Source: an uncultured Rhodospirillales bacterium
GTDB lineage: Bacteria; Pseudomonadota; Alphaproteobacteria; Azospirillales; Azospirillaceae
Direction: 5' to 3'
NCBI GenBank assembly: GCA_903856295.1
Contig: CAIOBP010000215.1
Location: 1 to 46,620 of the forward strand
Length of the DNA stretch: 46,620 bases
Position numbers and translations under genes: made by a program. Positions 15,708 through 23,262 of the stretch are shown piece after piece. Position 1 is the first letter of the stretch, and each line of letters opens with the position of its first letter. The notes under the pieces were generated by a model that saw nothing but the letters and a program-made list of their open reading frames with translations, was not told where the DNA came from and ran no database searches.

Positions 15708-16607
15708 CTACCGCAGGAGGCTGAGGATCGCCTGCTGCTGCTGACCGGCGATGCTCAAAGACTGCACGCCGATCTGCTGGCGGGTCTGCAACGACACCAG
15801 ATTTGCGCCTTCCTCGTTGAGGTCGGCCAGGGTCAGCTTGCCCGAACCTTCGGTGAGAGTGTTGATATAGTTGGACGTGAAGTCCATGCGGGACTGCAGG
15901 AAGGTGACGTTGCCCGCCAGCAGGGCCGACTGGGAGCGGATGCGCGAGGTCGCGCGGTCGATGACCGTAGCCACGTGATCGAGCACCGAGGCCGGGCTGA
16001 GCGAGGTCTGCGAGGTCAGAGCCGAGAAGCCGGCGCCGCCGCCGCCCGCCATGTTGACCAGATCGGTGACCGTCGAACCGGCGCTGGCGCCATGGCTCAT
16101 GGTGGTGAGCAGGTAGGAGGCGCGGAGGTTCGCGGCATTGACCTTCAGCGAGGCCGAGGTGACTTGGTTGAAGTACACCGTCATCGAGGCGGAACTGTTA
16201 TCGACCAGATTCAGGCCCTGATAGGACGAGTCGCTGACCGCGGTGTTGATCTGCTTGGCCAGATCGTTGAACTGGGAACTCAGGGCGGCGCGGGTGGTCG
16301 AATCAGCGGTGCGGACGCTGTTGACGATACCCTTCATCTGCTTGAGGACGCTGCCGACCAGGTCGGTGCCGTTGATGGCGGCCTTAAGGCTCGAAATTCC
16401 CTGATCGATTTCGTCTTTCCGCACCGAGAAGTCGGTGGCGCGGTCGGTCAGACCCTTGGCTTTGAAATAAGAAACGGCGTCGTCGATCGCGCTCGAAACC
16501 TTCAAACCCGTGGTGAGGCGACCCTGGGTCCGGCTCATCAGGGACGCGGTGCCCGTCAGAGAGAGCAGGGAGTTGCGGGCGGACGCCGTAAGGGTGATAT
16601 CGGACAT
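15708..16607 (-). CDS. fliC: Flagellin
   Basis: A 299-residue flagellar filament protein. The N-terminal D0/D1 region (TASARNSLLSLTGTASLM, then GRLTTGLKVSSAIDDAVSYF) and the C-terminal helix (QSRMDFTSNYINTLTEG through the end at QAILSLLR) are typical; the central variable part is short. No signal peptide, as expected for type III export. The ATG has GGAGAAG before it. A consensus sigma-54 promoter lies about 70 bp upstream. No other flagellar structural genes are in the window, so this is an isolated flagellin locus. Confidence 0.93.
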   Translation of the reverse strand: MSDITLTASARNSLLSLTGTASLMSRTQGRLTTGLKVSSAIDDAVSYFKAKGLTDRATDFSVRKDEIDQGISSLKAAINGTDLVGSVLKQMKGIVNSVRTADSTTRAALSSQFNDLAKQINTAVSDSSYQGLNLVDNSSASMTVYFNQVTSASLKVNAANLRASYLLTTMSHGASAGSTVTDLVNMAGGGGAGFSALTSQTSLSPASVLDHVATVIDRATSRIRSQSALLAGNVTFLQSRMDFTSNYINTLTEGSGKLTLADLNEEGANLVSLQTRQQIGVQSLSIAGQQQQAILSLLR

Positions 16608-16677
16608 TCTCTTCTCCGTTAAAAAGCGTGGTCGGGGGTGTCAATCATCGCATTCTGGTCTGATCCACTCGGTGCTG

Positions 16678-16693
16678 AGCAAAGCCTGTGCCA
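16678..16693 (-). promoter_or_regulatory. Sigma-54 promoter of flagellin
   Basis: Read on the minus strand, TGGCACAGGCTTTGCT matches the -24/-12 consensus TGGCAC-N5-TTGCT exactly. It lies 71 bp upstream of the flagellin ATG. An RpoN-dependent activator of the FlbD/FleQ type would be needed; its site is not identified. Confidence 0.85.
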
Positions 16694-17009
16694 GTTGTTA
16701 TTCTCATTTATTTCAATTGGTTATCATGTGATGCCGTCATCCGGAGTGACCATGTGCGTCTTTGATCCGGCAAATTTTGCCGTGATCCCAGGTAGAAGTG
16801 GCCCAGAGTGGCATAGGTGAATGACCTGATGCCGATGGTCCGGGCGCCGGGACCAGATCCCGGCGGCAGGGGAGAAAAAAGAGGGGAGCAAAAAAGTATC
16901 GGCCGGTTCAGACTCGGGGGATTCCGTTACGTGTTCATACGAATTGTAAGTGGCAGTGGCAGAGCGATATAATTTATTAATGGCTAGTAAATGATGCTGG
17001 CTTGATTCG
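16694..17009. other. Intergenic region flagellin / fixJ-like gene
   Basis: About 316 bp between the flagellin promoter and the regulator gene. It should contain enhancer sites for the sigma-54 promoter and the promoter of the downstream regulator. The stretch 16835-16870 has a GGCGCCGGGACCAGATCCCGG palindrome-like section, followed by A- and G-rich runs. I can name no regulator site. Confidence 0.3.
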
Positions 17010-17660
17010 GTGGTGACTCGAAGAGGATGCCATACCATTCGTAACGACACAACAAAACCTGTGGTCGCAGTTGTCGATGATGATTGCGCTCTTCTTGACG
17101 GGTTGTCGATATTTCTCGATACGGCAGGAATGACTGTTGTTGGCTTCTTGTCTGCCGAGGATTTCCTCCGGTCGCCGCGGATAACCGATGTTGGTTGCGC
17201 CTTGATCGATCTTCATCTGACCGGCATGGACGGGATGGAGCTTTTCCGCAGGGTGCAGGAACTCCGCGACACGCTCCCGGTCATTATTCTGACGGGTTAT
17301 GGCAGCGTGCCCCTGGCGGTCGAAGCGCTGAAGACCGGCGCTCTCGACTTCATCGAGAAGCCGTTCGATCCGGATCGTCTGCTGGCCGCGATCCGGCAAG
17401 CCACCCATTGGGAGGCCGAGGAGCGGGAGGTCAGAGCCAAACAAGCGACGTACCAGGAGCAACTCGCGAGGCTGACGCCGCGCGAGCGCGAGGTCATGGA
17501 TTTGATGGTCGCCGGCATGACCAGCAAGGCGATCGGCGGCTCGCTGGGCATCAGCTCTCGGACCGTCGAGATTTATCGGGCCCACGTCATGAACAAAATG
17601 AAGGCGGACTCGCTGGTCGAACTGATCCGGCGAAGCCTGACGGTTCAGGCCGGGCTTTGA
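17010..17660 (+). CDS. FixJ-family response regulator (REC-LuxR HTH)
   Basis: A 216-residue transcriptional regulator. The receiver has acidic residues VVDDD, phospho-Asp in CALIDLHLTGMDG, the Thr in ILTGYGS and the Lys in IEKPFDP. The C-terminal LuxR-type HTH is LTPREREVMDLMVAGM followed by IGISSRTVEIYRAHV-like sequence. FixJ proteins act with PAS-type kinases, but none is adjacent. The GTG start at 17010 lacks a convincing ribosome site; a GAAGAGGA at 17022 suggests that the real start may lie slightly downstream at a non-standard codon. Confidence 0.88.
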   Translation: MVTRRGCHTIRNDTTKPVVAVVDDDCALLDGLSIFLDTAGMTVVGFLSAEDFLRSPRITDVGCALIDLHLTGMDGMELFRRVQELRDTLPVIILTGYGSVPLAVEALKTGALDFIEKPFDPDRLLAAIRQATHWEAEEREVRAKQATYQEQLARLTPREREVMDLMVAGMTSKAIGGSLGISSRTVEIYRAHVMNKMKADSLVELIRRSLTVQAGL

Positions 17661-17928
17661 GGCGTCGGGAGACGCTTCGATTTTAGCCTTTCCCCCCGGT
17701 GGTTTCGCTGATTCATTTAAATTCAGTGGAAGGCATCGCGTCTAATTCATGAAACATGTCCGGCGCGCCCTTCGTGGCGTCGGGGCTGGCGTGCGTCCGC
17801 TTGCTCCGGACTCGGGGATCATTCGAACGGGAAGAACAAAATGACCCCGGGGCCGCTAAGGTTCCGATTGCGGCCGGCGGGTTGGCGCGCTACTTTATCC
17901 AGGGCCACCCGAAAGGCGAAGACACACC

Positions 17929-18564
17929 ATGCAGAAACTGGTGCTGGCATCTCAAAAGGGCGGGGTCGGCAAGACGACGCTTGCCCTTCATCTCGCAGTC
18001 GCCGCTCACGAGGCGGGGGCTGGTCCCGTCGTCATGGTCGACGTTGATCCCCAGGGGTCTCTTGCGGCGGCCTGGAATTTGCGCAAGGCCGAGCATCCGG
18101 CCATGGCCAGCACGACCATCGCCGAATTGGGCGCGACGCTGGCCGATCTCGAGGCCGATGGTTTCAAGCTGGTGGTCATCGACACGCCGCCCGCGATCAC
18201 CGCCACCATCTCCTCGGTGCTGGATCTGGCCGACATGGTGGTGGTGCCGACTCGGCCGTCGCCGATCGATCTGCACTCGATCGGCGCCACACTCGATCTG
18301 CTTGAGCAGGCCGGCAACAAGCCCTTCTTTTTCGTGATCAATTCGGCCAAGCCCAAGGCGCGTCTGGTTCAGCAGACCCTGACCGCGCTTGCTCAGCATG
18401 GCCGAGTCGCGACCACGATTTTCGACCGGGTGGACTTTCCCACCGCCATGATTGATGGCCGCACCGCCGGTGAAATCGATCCCAAGGGCAAGGCGGCCGC
18501 CGAAATCGAAGAGCTTTGGGCGGTGATCAGCAAGAAACTGGGCAAGGGGGAGGCCAAGCGATGA
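17929..18564 (+). CDS. ParA-family ATPase (orphan, cargo-positioning type)
   Basis: A 211-residue Walker-type ATPase with the deviant Walker A KGGVGKTT (SQKGGVGKTTLALHLAVAA), Walker A' MVDVDPQGS and Walker B VVIDTPPA. Such ATPases form nucleoid- or membrane-bound gradients that position plasmids, chromosomes or protein machines. It lacks the N-terminal HTH of plasmid ParA. The downstream gene overlaps by ATGA and encodes a coiled-coil protein, not a ParB, so the cargo is probably not DNA. The 268-bp upstream stretch (17661-17928) shows no clear promoter motif. Confidence 0.88.
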   Translation: MQKLVLASQKGGVGKTTLALHLAVAAHEAGAGPVVMVDVDPQGSLAAAWNLRKAEHPAMASTTIAELGATLADLEADGFKLVVIDTPPAITATISSVLDLADMVVVPTRPSPIDLHSIGATLDLLEQAGNKPFFFVINSAKPKARLVQQTLTALAQHGRVATTIFDRVDFPTAMIDGRTAGEIDPKGKAAAEIEELWAVISKKLGKGEAKR

Positions 18565-19541
18565 GCAAGCGGCCCTCTCTCGGTCCCGAGACGGTGGTGC
18601 GCAAGTCGCGTCTTGCCGCCAAGGGCCAAGCGGTCCCGGCGCTGGTGCACGGTCGTCATGGTCACGAGGACCAACCGGCGATTCCGCCGGTTCCGGTGGT
18701 CGCCCCGGTTCAGGAGGCCGTTTCTGTTCCGGCCCCGGTTCCAGTCCCGGTCTCGGTCGTCGAGGCTGTCGCAGAGGCTCCGGCTCCGGCGGTGGAGGTG
18801 GTTGCGGTGCCCGCGCCGGTCCCGGCGCCTGTTGCCGCGTCCGCTCCGGTTCCCGAGGTGGTGGCCCATCCGGCGGTCGAGGCGCTGGCGGCGGCGCTGG
18901 CCGATAAGGAGCGCTTGGCCACGGCTTTGGCCGAGAAGGATCGGCTGATCGCCGACAAGGATAATCTGATCGCCGACAAGGACCGGCTGAGTGCCGAGAG
19001 GGATCGGCAGAACGAGCAACTGCGCGCCGATTTGCTGCGGCTGGAACATGAGCGGTTGCAGGAGCGCGCGACCGCCAACCGCGAGCAGGAACAGTTGTCG
19101 GGTCAACTGGTCGCCGCCGATGCCACCGTCGACGAATTGCGCAACCGGGTCGGGGATCTGCGCGCTCAGCTGGATGCGTCGCGCGCCGAGGTGTCGCGCC
19201 TGATCGAGCATCACGCCGCCGAGCGCCAGCGCCTGTTCGAGCATCACAAGGCCGAGAGCGAGCGTTTGCTGGCCAGCGCCACCGCCGTCCGTCAGGCGAC
19301 GTCGCCGGTCACCACCGTGCTTGACAGCAGCCTTCAGAGCGCCAAGCGCTGGTTGTTCGGCGACGAGCCCCAGGCCAAGCCCGCCACGCAGGTCAACCAG
19401 AAGGCGGCGCTGGCCCAGCAAAGGCCGACCGCCCAGCCGCAAAAACCATCCGCCGCGCCGGCTCAGGCCAAGCCGACGGTGGTCAAGCCGGTTGGTCCGC
19501 CCACCGCGCCCAAAATTCTCAACCGCCGGCCGGTCGGCTGA
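18561..19541 (+). CDS. Coiled-coil partner of ParA, Pro/Val/Ala-rich
   Basis: A 326-residue protein with three parts: a basic N-terminus (1-30), a disordered Pro/Val/Ala-rich region (about 38-104), a long coiled coil (about 106-240, with the heptad-like units [21 protein letters not shown]) and a basic, Gln/Pro-rich tail ending ILNRRPVG. The start overlaps the parA stop (ATGA), so the two are co-translated. The layout (disordered, coiled coil, basic segments) is like adaptor proteins that link ParA ATPases to non-DNA cargo, such as McdB of carboxysome positioning, although I see no sequence-level identity. Cargo unknown. Confidence 0.6.
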   Translation: MSKRPSLGPETVVRKSRLAAKGQAVPALVHGRHGHEDQPAIPPVPVVAPVQEAVSVPAPVPVPVSVVEAVAEAPAPAVEVVAVPAPVPAPVAASAPVPEVVAHPAVEALAAALADKERLATALAEKDRLIADKDNLIADKDRLSAERDRQNEQLRADLLRLEHERLQERATANREQEQLSGQLVAADATVDELRNRVGDLRAQLDASRAEVSRLIEHHAAERQRLFEHHKAESERLLASATAVRQATSPVTTVLDSSLQSAKRWLFGDEPQAKPATQVNQKAALAQQRPTAQPQKPSAAPAQAKPTVVKPVGPPTAPKILNRRPVG

Positions 19542-19644
19542 TCCGGCCGTTTCGCGGAATGAAGATCGACGTCCGATACGGAAGCTGTTGCGTCCGCCCG
19601 TGTCGTTGGGTATAACGCGCAACCGTTTTCTGGGGATTTTCGAC

Positions 19645-19869
19645 ATGAAGGCTGACATCCATCCCGATTATCACGAGATTAATGTCGTGATGACCGATGG
19701 CTCCACGTTCAAGACGCGCAGCACCTTGGGCAAGCCCGGCGACACGTTGCGCCTGGACATCGATCCCAAGTCTCACCCGGCCTGGACCGGCGTGCAGAAG
19801 CTGCTCGACCCCGGCGGCCAGATCGCCAAGTTCAACAAGCGGTTCGCCAGTTTCGGCCTGAAGCGCTGA
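19645..19869 (+). CDS. rpmE: 50S ribosomal protein L31
   Basis: A 74-residue L31, starting [20 protein letters not shown]. The Cys residues of the zinc-binding form (at the position of VVMTDGS) are absent, so this is the zinc-independent version. Single gene with its own terminator at 19895. Confidence 0.95.
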   Translation: MKADIHPDYHEINVVMTDGSTFKTRSTLGKPGDTLRLDIDPKSHPAWTGVQKLLDPGGQIAKFNKRFASFGLKR

Positions 19870-19894
19870 TCGGCTTTCGCGGCGATTGGAACGG

Positions 19895-19924
19895 CGCGGC
19901 TGCGAGCTTCGCGGCCGCGTTTTT
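19895..19924 (+). terminator. Rho-independent terminator after rpmE
   Basis: A CGCGGC ... GCCGCG stem with an inner GCGAGCTTCGC hairpin, followed by five Ts, 25 bp after the L31 stop. Confidence 0.85.
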
Positions 19925-19997
19925 CTGCGCGCGCGCGTTGCGTTGCGATCGGTTATGCTGTTGACCCGGCCCCACTTTCCGGTGGACTATCGACATC

Positions 19998-20936
19998 ATG
20001 CCGAGTTTCGACAGGCCTGAAGGCCACACCGATATCCGCTATGGCGGCTGGCTCGAACGCTGCCTTCCCGCCGGCTTACATCCCTATTTCCGGTTGGCCC
20101 GCCTCGACCGGCCGATCGGGACGTGGCTGCTGCTGTTTCCCTGCTGGTGGAGTCTGGCCCTGGCTTCGCCCGGCTGGCCCGACGGCCGCTGGCTGTGGCT
20201 GGCCTGTTTGTTTGGGGTCGGGGCGGTGGTGATGCGCGGGGCGGGCTGTACCGTCAATGACATCCTCGACCGGGATCTCGATGCCCAGGTGGAGCGCACC
20301 CGGGGGCGTCCGATTCCGAGCGGGCAGGTCACGGCCCGGCAGGCGCTGGCCTTCATGGTCGCGCAGATGCTGCTCGGGCTCGCGGTGCTGCTGCGCTTGA
20401 CGCCGTTCGCCATCGGGCTCGGCGTCGCCTCGCTGGTGCTGGTGTTCACCTATCCGCTGATGAAGCGCGTCACGTGGTGGCCCCAGGCGTTCCTGGGGCT
20501 GGCCTTCAACTGGGGCGCGGTGATGGGCTGGGCGGCGGTGCGCGACGATCTGGCGGCGCCGGCGCTGGTGCTCTATGGCGCCGGCATTGCTTGGACACTC
20601 GGTTATGACACCATCTACGCTCATCAGGATAAGGAAGATGACGCCCGCATCGGCGTGAAGTCGACGGCGTTGCGGCTGGGGGATCACAGCCGGCCCTGGA
20701 TCGCCGGTTTTTATGCCGCGACCGTGGCGGGGATCGGCACCGCCGGCTGGCTGGCCGGGCTCAATCCGTTGTTTTTCCTGGGGCTGATCGTCGGAGCTGG
20801 GCAACTGGCCTGGCAATTGCGCGGCTGGGTCCTGAACGATCCGGCCGACTGTCTGCTCCGTTTCAAATCCAATCGCTGGTTCGGCTGGTTGATTCTGGCC
20901 GCGATCGTCGCCGGCAATCTGCCGGTTTGGCAATGA
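19998..20936 (+). CDS. ubiA: 4-hydroxybenzoate polyprenyltransferase
   Basis: A 312-residue membrane prenyltransferase of ubiquinone synthesis, joining a polyprenyl chain to 4-hydroxybenzoate. Both Asp-rich diphosphate-binding motifs are intact: NDILDRDLDAQVERTRGRP and YAHQDKEDDARIGVKST. Around eight hydrophobic helices. The start MPSFDRPEG is accepted, but the protein could also begin slightly later. Stand-alone gene between rpmE and fdxA. Confidence 0.92.
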   Translation: MPSFDRPEGHTDIRYGGWLERCLPAGLHPYFRLARLDRPIGTWLLLFPCWWSLALASPGWPDGRWLWLACLFGVGAVVMRGAGCTVNDILDRDLDAQVERTRGRPIPSGQVTARQALAFMVAQMLLGLAVLLRLTPFAIGLGVASLVLVFTYPLMKRVTWWPQAFLGLAFNWGAVMGWAAVRDDLAAPALVLYGAGIAWTLGYDTIYAHQDKEDDARIGVKSTALRLGDHSRPWIAGFYAATVAGIGTAGWLAGLNPLFFLGLIVGAGQLAWQLRGWVLNDPADCLLRFKSNRWFGWLILAAIVAGNLPVWQ

Positions 20937-21104
20937 GCCCGGATTTCCGGAGTCGCGGCTCGAAACGTCCGGGTTGCCGGAAACCGCGCCAACATGCTAC
21001 GGAACGGGGATGACGGCCTCGGCGTGTCTTTCATCATCGGGACGCGCGGGCGCGACAACGAAAGCGGAGCGCAGCTTCGCCAGGCAAAGCATCGGAGGAC
21101 AGAA

Positions 21105-21437
21105 ATGGCCTATGTGGTTGGTGAGCAGTGCATCAAGTGCAAGTACACGGATTGTGTCGAAGTCTGTCCGGTCGACTGCTTCTATGAAGGCGAGAATATG
21201 CTCGTCATTAATCCGGACGAGTGCATTGATTGTGGCGTCTGCGAGCCTGAATGCCCGGCAGAAGCGATTTCTCCTGATACCAAGGCCGGGTCTGAGCAGA
21301 TGGCCGAGTTGAATCGGAAACTCTCATCCGAGTGGCCGAATATAACCAGAAAGAAGCCCGCGCCGGATGATGCCGACAGCTATAAGGGCGTTGCCGGAAA
21401 GCTTGAGAAGTTCTTCAGCGACAAGCCGGGCTCCTGA
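21105..21437 (+). CDS. fdxA: Seven-iron ferredoxin (3Fe-4S/4Fe-4S)
   Basis: A 110-residue ferredoxin beginning [17 protein letters not shown], with C-x2-C-x4-C...CP for one cluster and [12 protein letters not shown] for the second, then the usual ~45-residue C-terminal extension of FdxA. Perfect GGAGGA before the ATG at 21105. In alphaproteobacteria fdxA is typically next to carD, as here. Confidence 0.94.
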   Translation: MAYVVGEQCIKCKYTDCVEVCPVDCFYEGENMLVINPDECIDCGVCEPECPAEAISPDTKAGSEQMAELNRKLSSEWPNITRKKPAPDDADSYKGVAGKLEKFFSDKPGS

Positions 21438-21789
21438 TCCCTTCGCGGGTGAAGTTTAGCCGCTTTGTTTGGCAATGGCTGTGTCATGCGAATTGCGCAC
21501 GCCAGCCATCGCCTGACAACTCCCCCGCCGCACTGCGGCGGGGGATCAAAGGTATGTAACTTTATCGACACATCCGGTATACAGAACCCAGAAGCGGTGG
21601 CCCAGGTGAGCATCACGGCCTTGCGAGTGTGGCCGGATGCGAACGGGTGGCGGTGTTGCGTGAAACGCAGCCCGGCGTGAGCCGGAAAGCCGTTGGGCCG
21701 GATATTTCCCCGCCGGTGTCCCTGTGATGACCGGTCGTGGGGGCTTGGTTAACCGCGGTGCTAATCGCACACAGTGAGAGCCAATAAGA
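21438..21789. other. Intergenic region fdxA / carD with GC hairpin
   Basis: 352 bp without a gene. A strong palindrome CCCCGCCGCACTGCGGCGGGG at 21522-21542 lies 80 bp after fdxA and may terminate it, although no T-run follows. The remainder (21545-21789) presumably carries the carD promoter and leader; I see no riboswitch or clear operator. Confidence 0.5.
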
Positions 21790-22290
21790 ATGACGCACAA
21801 GCTTGAGTTCCTGGCCGGAGATTTCGTTGTCTATCCGGCCCATGGCGTCGGTCGTGTCGAAGGCGTCGAGACCCATCACATCGCAGGCCAGGAGGTGACC
21901 CTCTACGCCATCACCTTCGAAAAGGAGCGGATGACGCTCAAGGTGCCGGTGGCCAAGGCCAAGAATTCGGGGCTGCGCCGACTCAGCTCCAAGGACCGGA
22001 TCAAGGTCGCCCTCGAGACTCTTCAGGGCCGCTCCCGGGTTCGCCGCACCATGTGGAGCCGCCGGGCTCAGGAATACGAAGCGAAGATCAACTCCGGCGA
22101 CCCGGTGTCGATCGCCGAGGTCGTCCGTGATCTCTACCGGGGTGGCGATCAGTGCGATCAGTCCTATAGCGAGCGCCAGATTTATCAGGCGGCGCTTGAG
22201 CGGCTGGCGCGTGAACTGGCGGCGGTCGAGAAGATCGATGAACTCAAGGCGACCGAACGGCTGGAAGAGGTTCTGACCAAGGCCGCGTGA
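21790..22290 (+). CDS. carD: CarD-family RNA-polymerase-binding regulator
   Basis: A 166-residue CarD/CdnL protein. The N-terminal RNA-polymerase-interacting Tudor-like domain starts at FLAGDFVVYPAHGVGRVEG, and the helical C-terminal domain (about 70-160) binds promoter DNA near the -10 element. Family members stabilise open complexes at rRNA and other promoters. The strong terminator at 22304 ends the transcript. Confidence 0.93.
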   Translation: MTHKLEFLAGDFVVYPAHGVGRVEGVETHHIAGQEVTLYAITFEKERMTLKVPVAKAKNSGLRRLSSKDRIKVALETLQGRSRVRRTMWSRRAQEYEAKINSGDPVSIAEVVRDLYRGGDQCDQSYSERQIYQAALERLARELAAVEKIDELKATERLEEVLTKAA

Positions 22291-22303
22291 TTTTTTTGGG
22301 TGC

Positions 22304-22336
22304 CGGTGCCGGGGCGCTGTCTCCGGCACCGTTTTT
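22304..22336 (+). terminator. Rho-independent terminator after carD
   Basis: A perfect 9-bp stem CGGTGCCGG / CCGGCACCG with a 10-base loop and TTTTT directly after it, 13 bp beyond the carD stop. Confidence 0.92.
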
Positions 22337-22433
22337 GGTCTTTCACCATGGCTGCGCGACGCATAGACTTGGGCCGGAATTCGGGAGTGCTCCGAATTGA
22401 CATGCTGGTTTCGCAGTTCATGGTTGGCGGCAT

Positions 22434-23261
22434 ATGGTAGATAATCAGCGTTATGCCGATCTTGGGCGTCCGCGCCGGATCTGGGCGGTGGCGGCCATTC
22501 ATGCGGAGGTCGACCGTCTGGTCAGGCTTCACGACGAGATCGGCGCCCGTTTCCGGCCCGGGGACCGCTTGGTCTATCTCGGGAATCTGATCGGCCGCGG
22601 CTCCCACGCCCTCGAAACCATCGAAGAATTGTTGATGTTCCGCCGGGCCTTGCTGGCGGTCACCGGCATGTTCGAAACCGATATCGTCTATCTGCGCGGC
22701 GGCCAGGAGGAGATGTGGCAGAAGCTGCTGCAATTGCAGCTGGCGCCCACTCCCCGCGACATCATGGCCTGGATGCTCAGCCAGGGGGTGGGGGCGACCC
22801 TGCAATCCTATGGCAGCACCGTCGATCAGGCGAGCGTGGTGTCCCGCGATACCGCGCGCAACATCGCCCGCTTTACCGGCGGTTTGCGCGAGGTGATGCG
22901 CAAGGCCCCGGGGCACGAGGCGCTGTTCAGCGCGCTGCGCCGGGCGGCCTTCACCGGTTTGCCCGAGACTCCGCCCGACTCGGGGGAGGGCGGGGTGCTG
23001 TTCGTCAATGCCGGCTTCGATGTCGAGCGTGCCTTCGAGGCCCAGGGGGATGCGTTCTGGTGGGGTGGCCCCCAGTTTTCCCGGATCGACCGCCGCTATG
23101 GCGGTTTCGCCCGGGTGGTGCGCGGCCATGACCCCGCCCGGGGTGGTTTCGTCATGAACAAGTACACCATCACCATCGATGCCGGGTGCGGCTTTGGCGG
23201 GCCGTTGGTGTGCGCCTGCATTTCGCCTGCGGGCGAGCTGTTGGAATCCCTGGAGGCGTGA
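22434..23261 (+). CDS. Degenerate calcineurin-like phosphoesterase
   Basis: A 275-residue protein with the outline of a PPP-type Ser/Thr phosphatase, but most metal-binding residues are replaced. GDIHG corresponds to AAIHAEVD (Asp lost, His kept), GDxVDRG to YLGNLIGRGSHA (both Asp lost), and GNHE to RGGQEEM (Asn and His lost); the later GH is kept in VRGHDPARGG. It is therefore probably not a phosphatase and may bind a ligand or protein. The next gene begins 1 bp after its stop, so it is likely cotranscribed with the solute-binding protein gene. Confidence 0.7.
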   Translation: MVDNQRYADLGRPRRIWAVAAIHAEVDRLVRLHDEIGARFRPGDRLVYLGNLIGRGSHALETIEELLMFRRALLAVTGMFETDIVYLRGGQEEMWQKLLQLQLAPTPRDIMAWMLSQGVGATLQSYGSTVDQASVVSRDTARNIARFTGGLREVMRKAPGHEALFSALRRAAFTGLPETPPDSGEGGVLFVNAGFDVERAFEAQGDAFWWGGPQFSRIDRRYGGFARVVRGHDPARGGFVMNKYTITIDAGCGFGGPLVCACISPAGELLESLEA

Positions 23262-23262
23262 G

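Noticed and set aside
17825-17837. GAAC ... GAAC near the ParA gene as an SOS box
   Set aside because: Spacing is 5 bp and not 7, so it does not fit the alphaproteobacterial LexA box.
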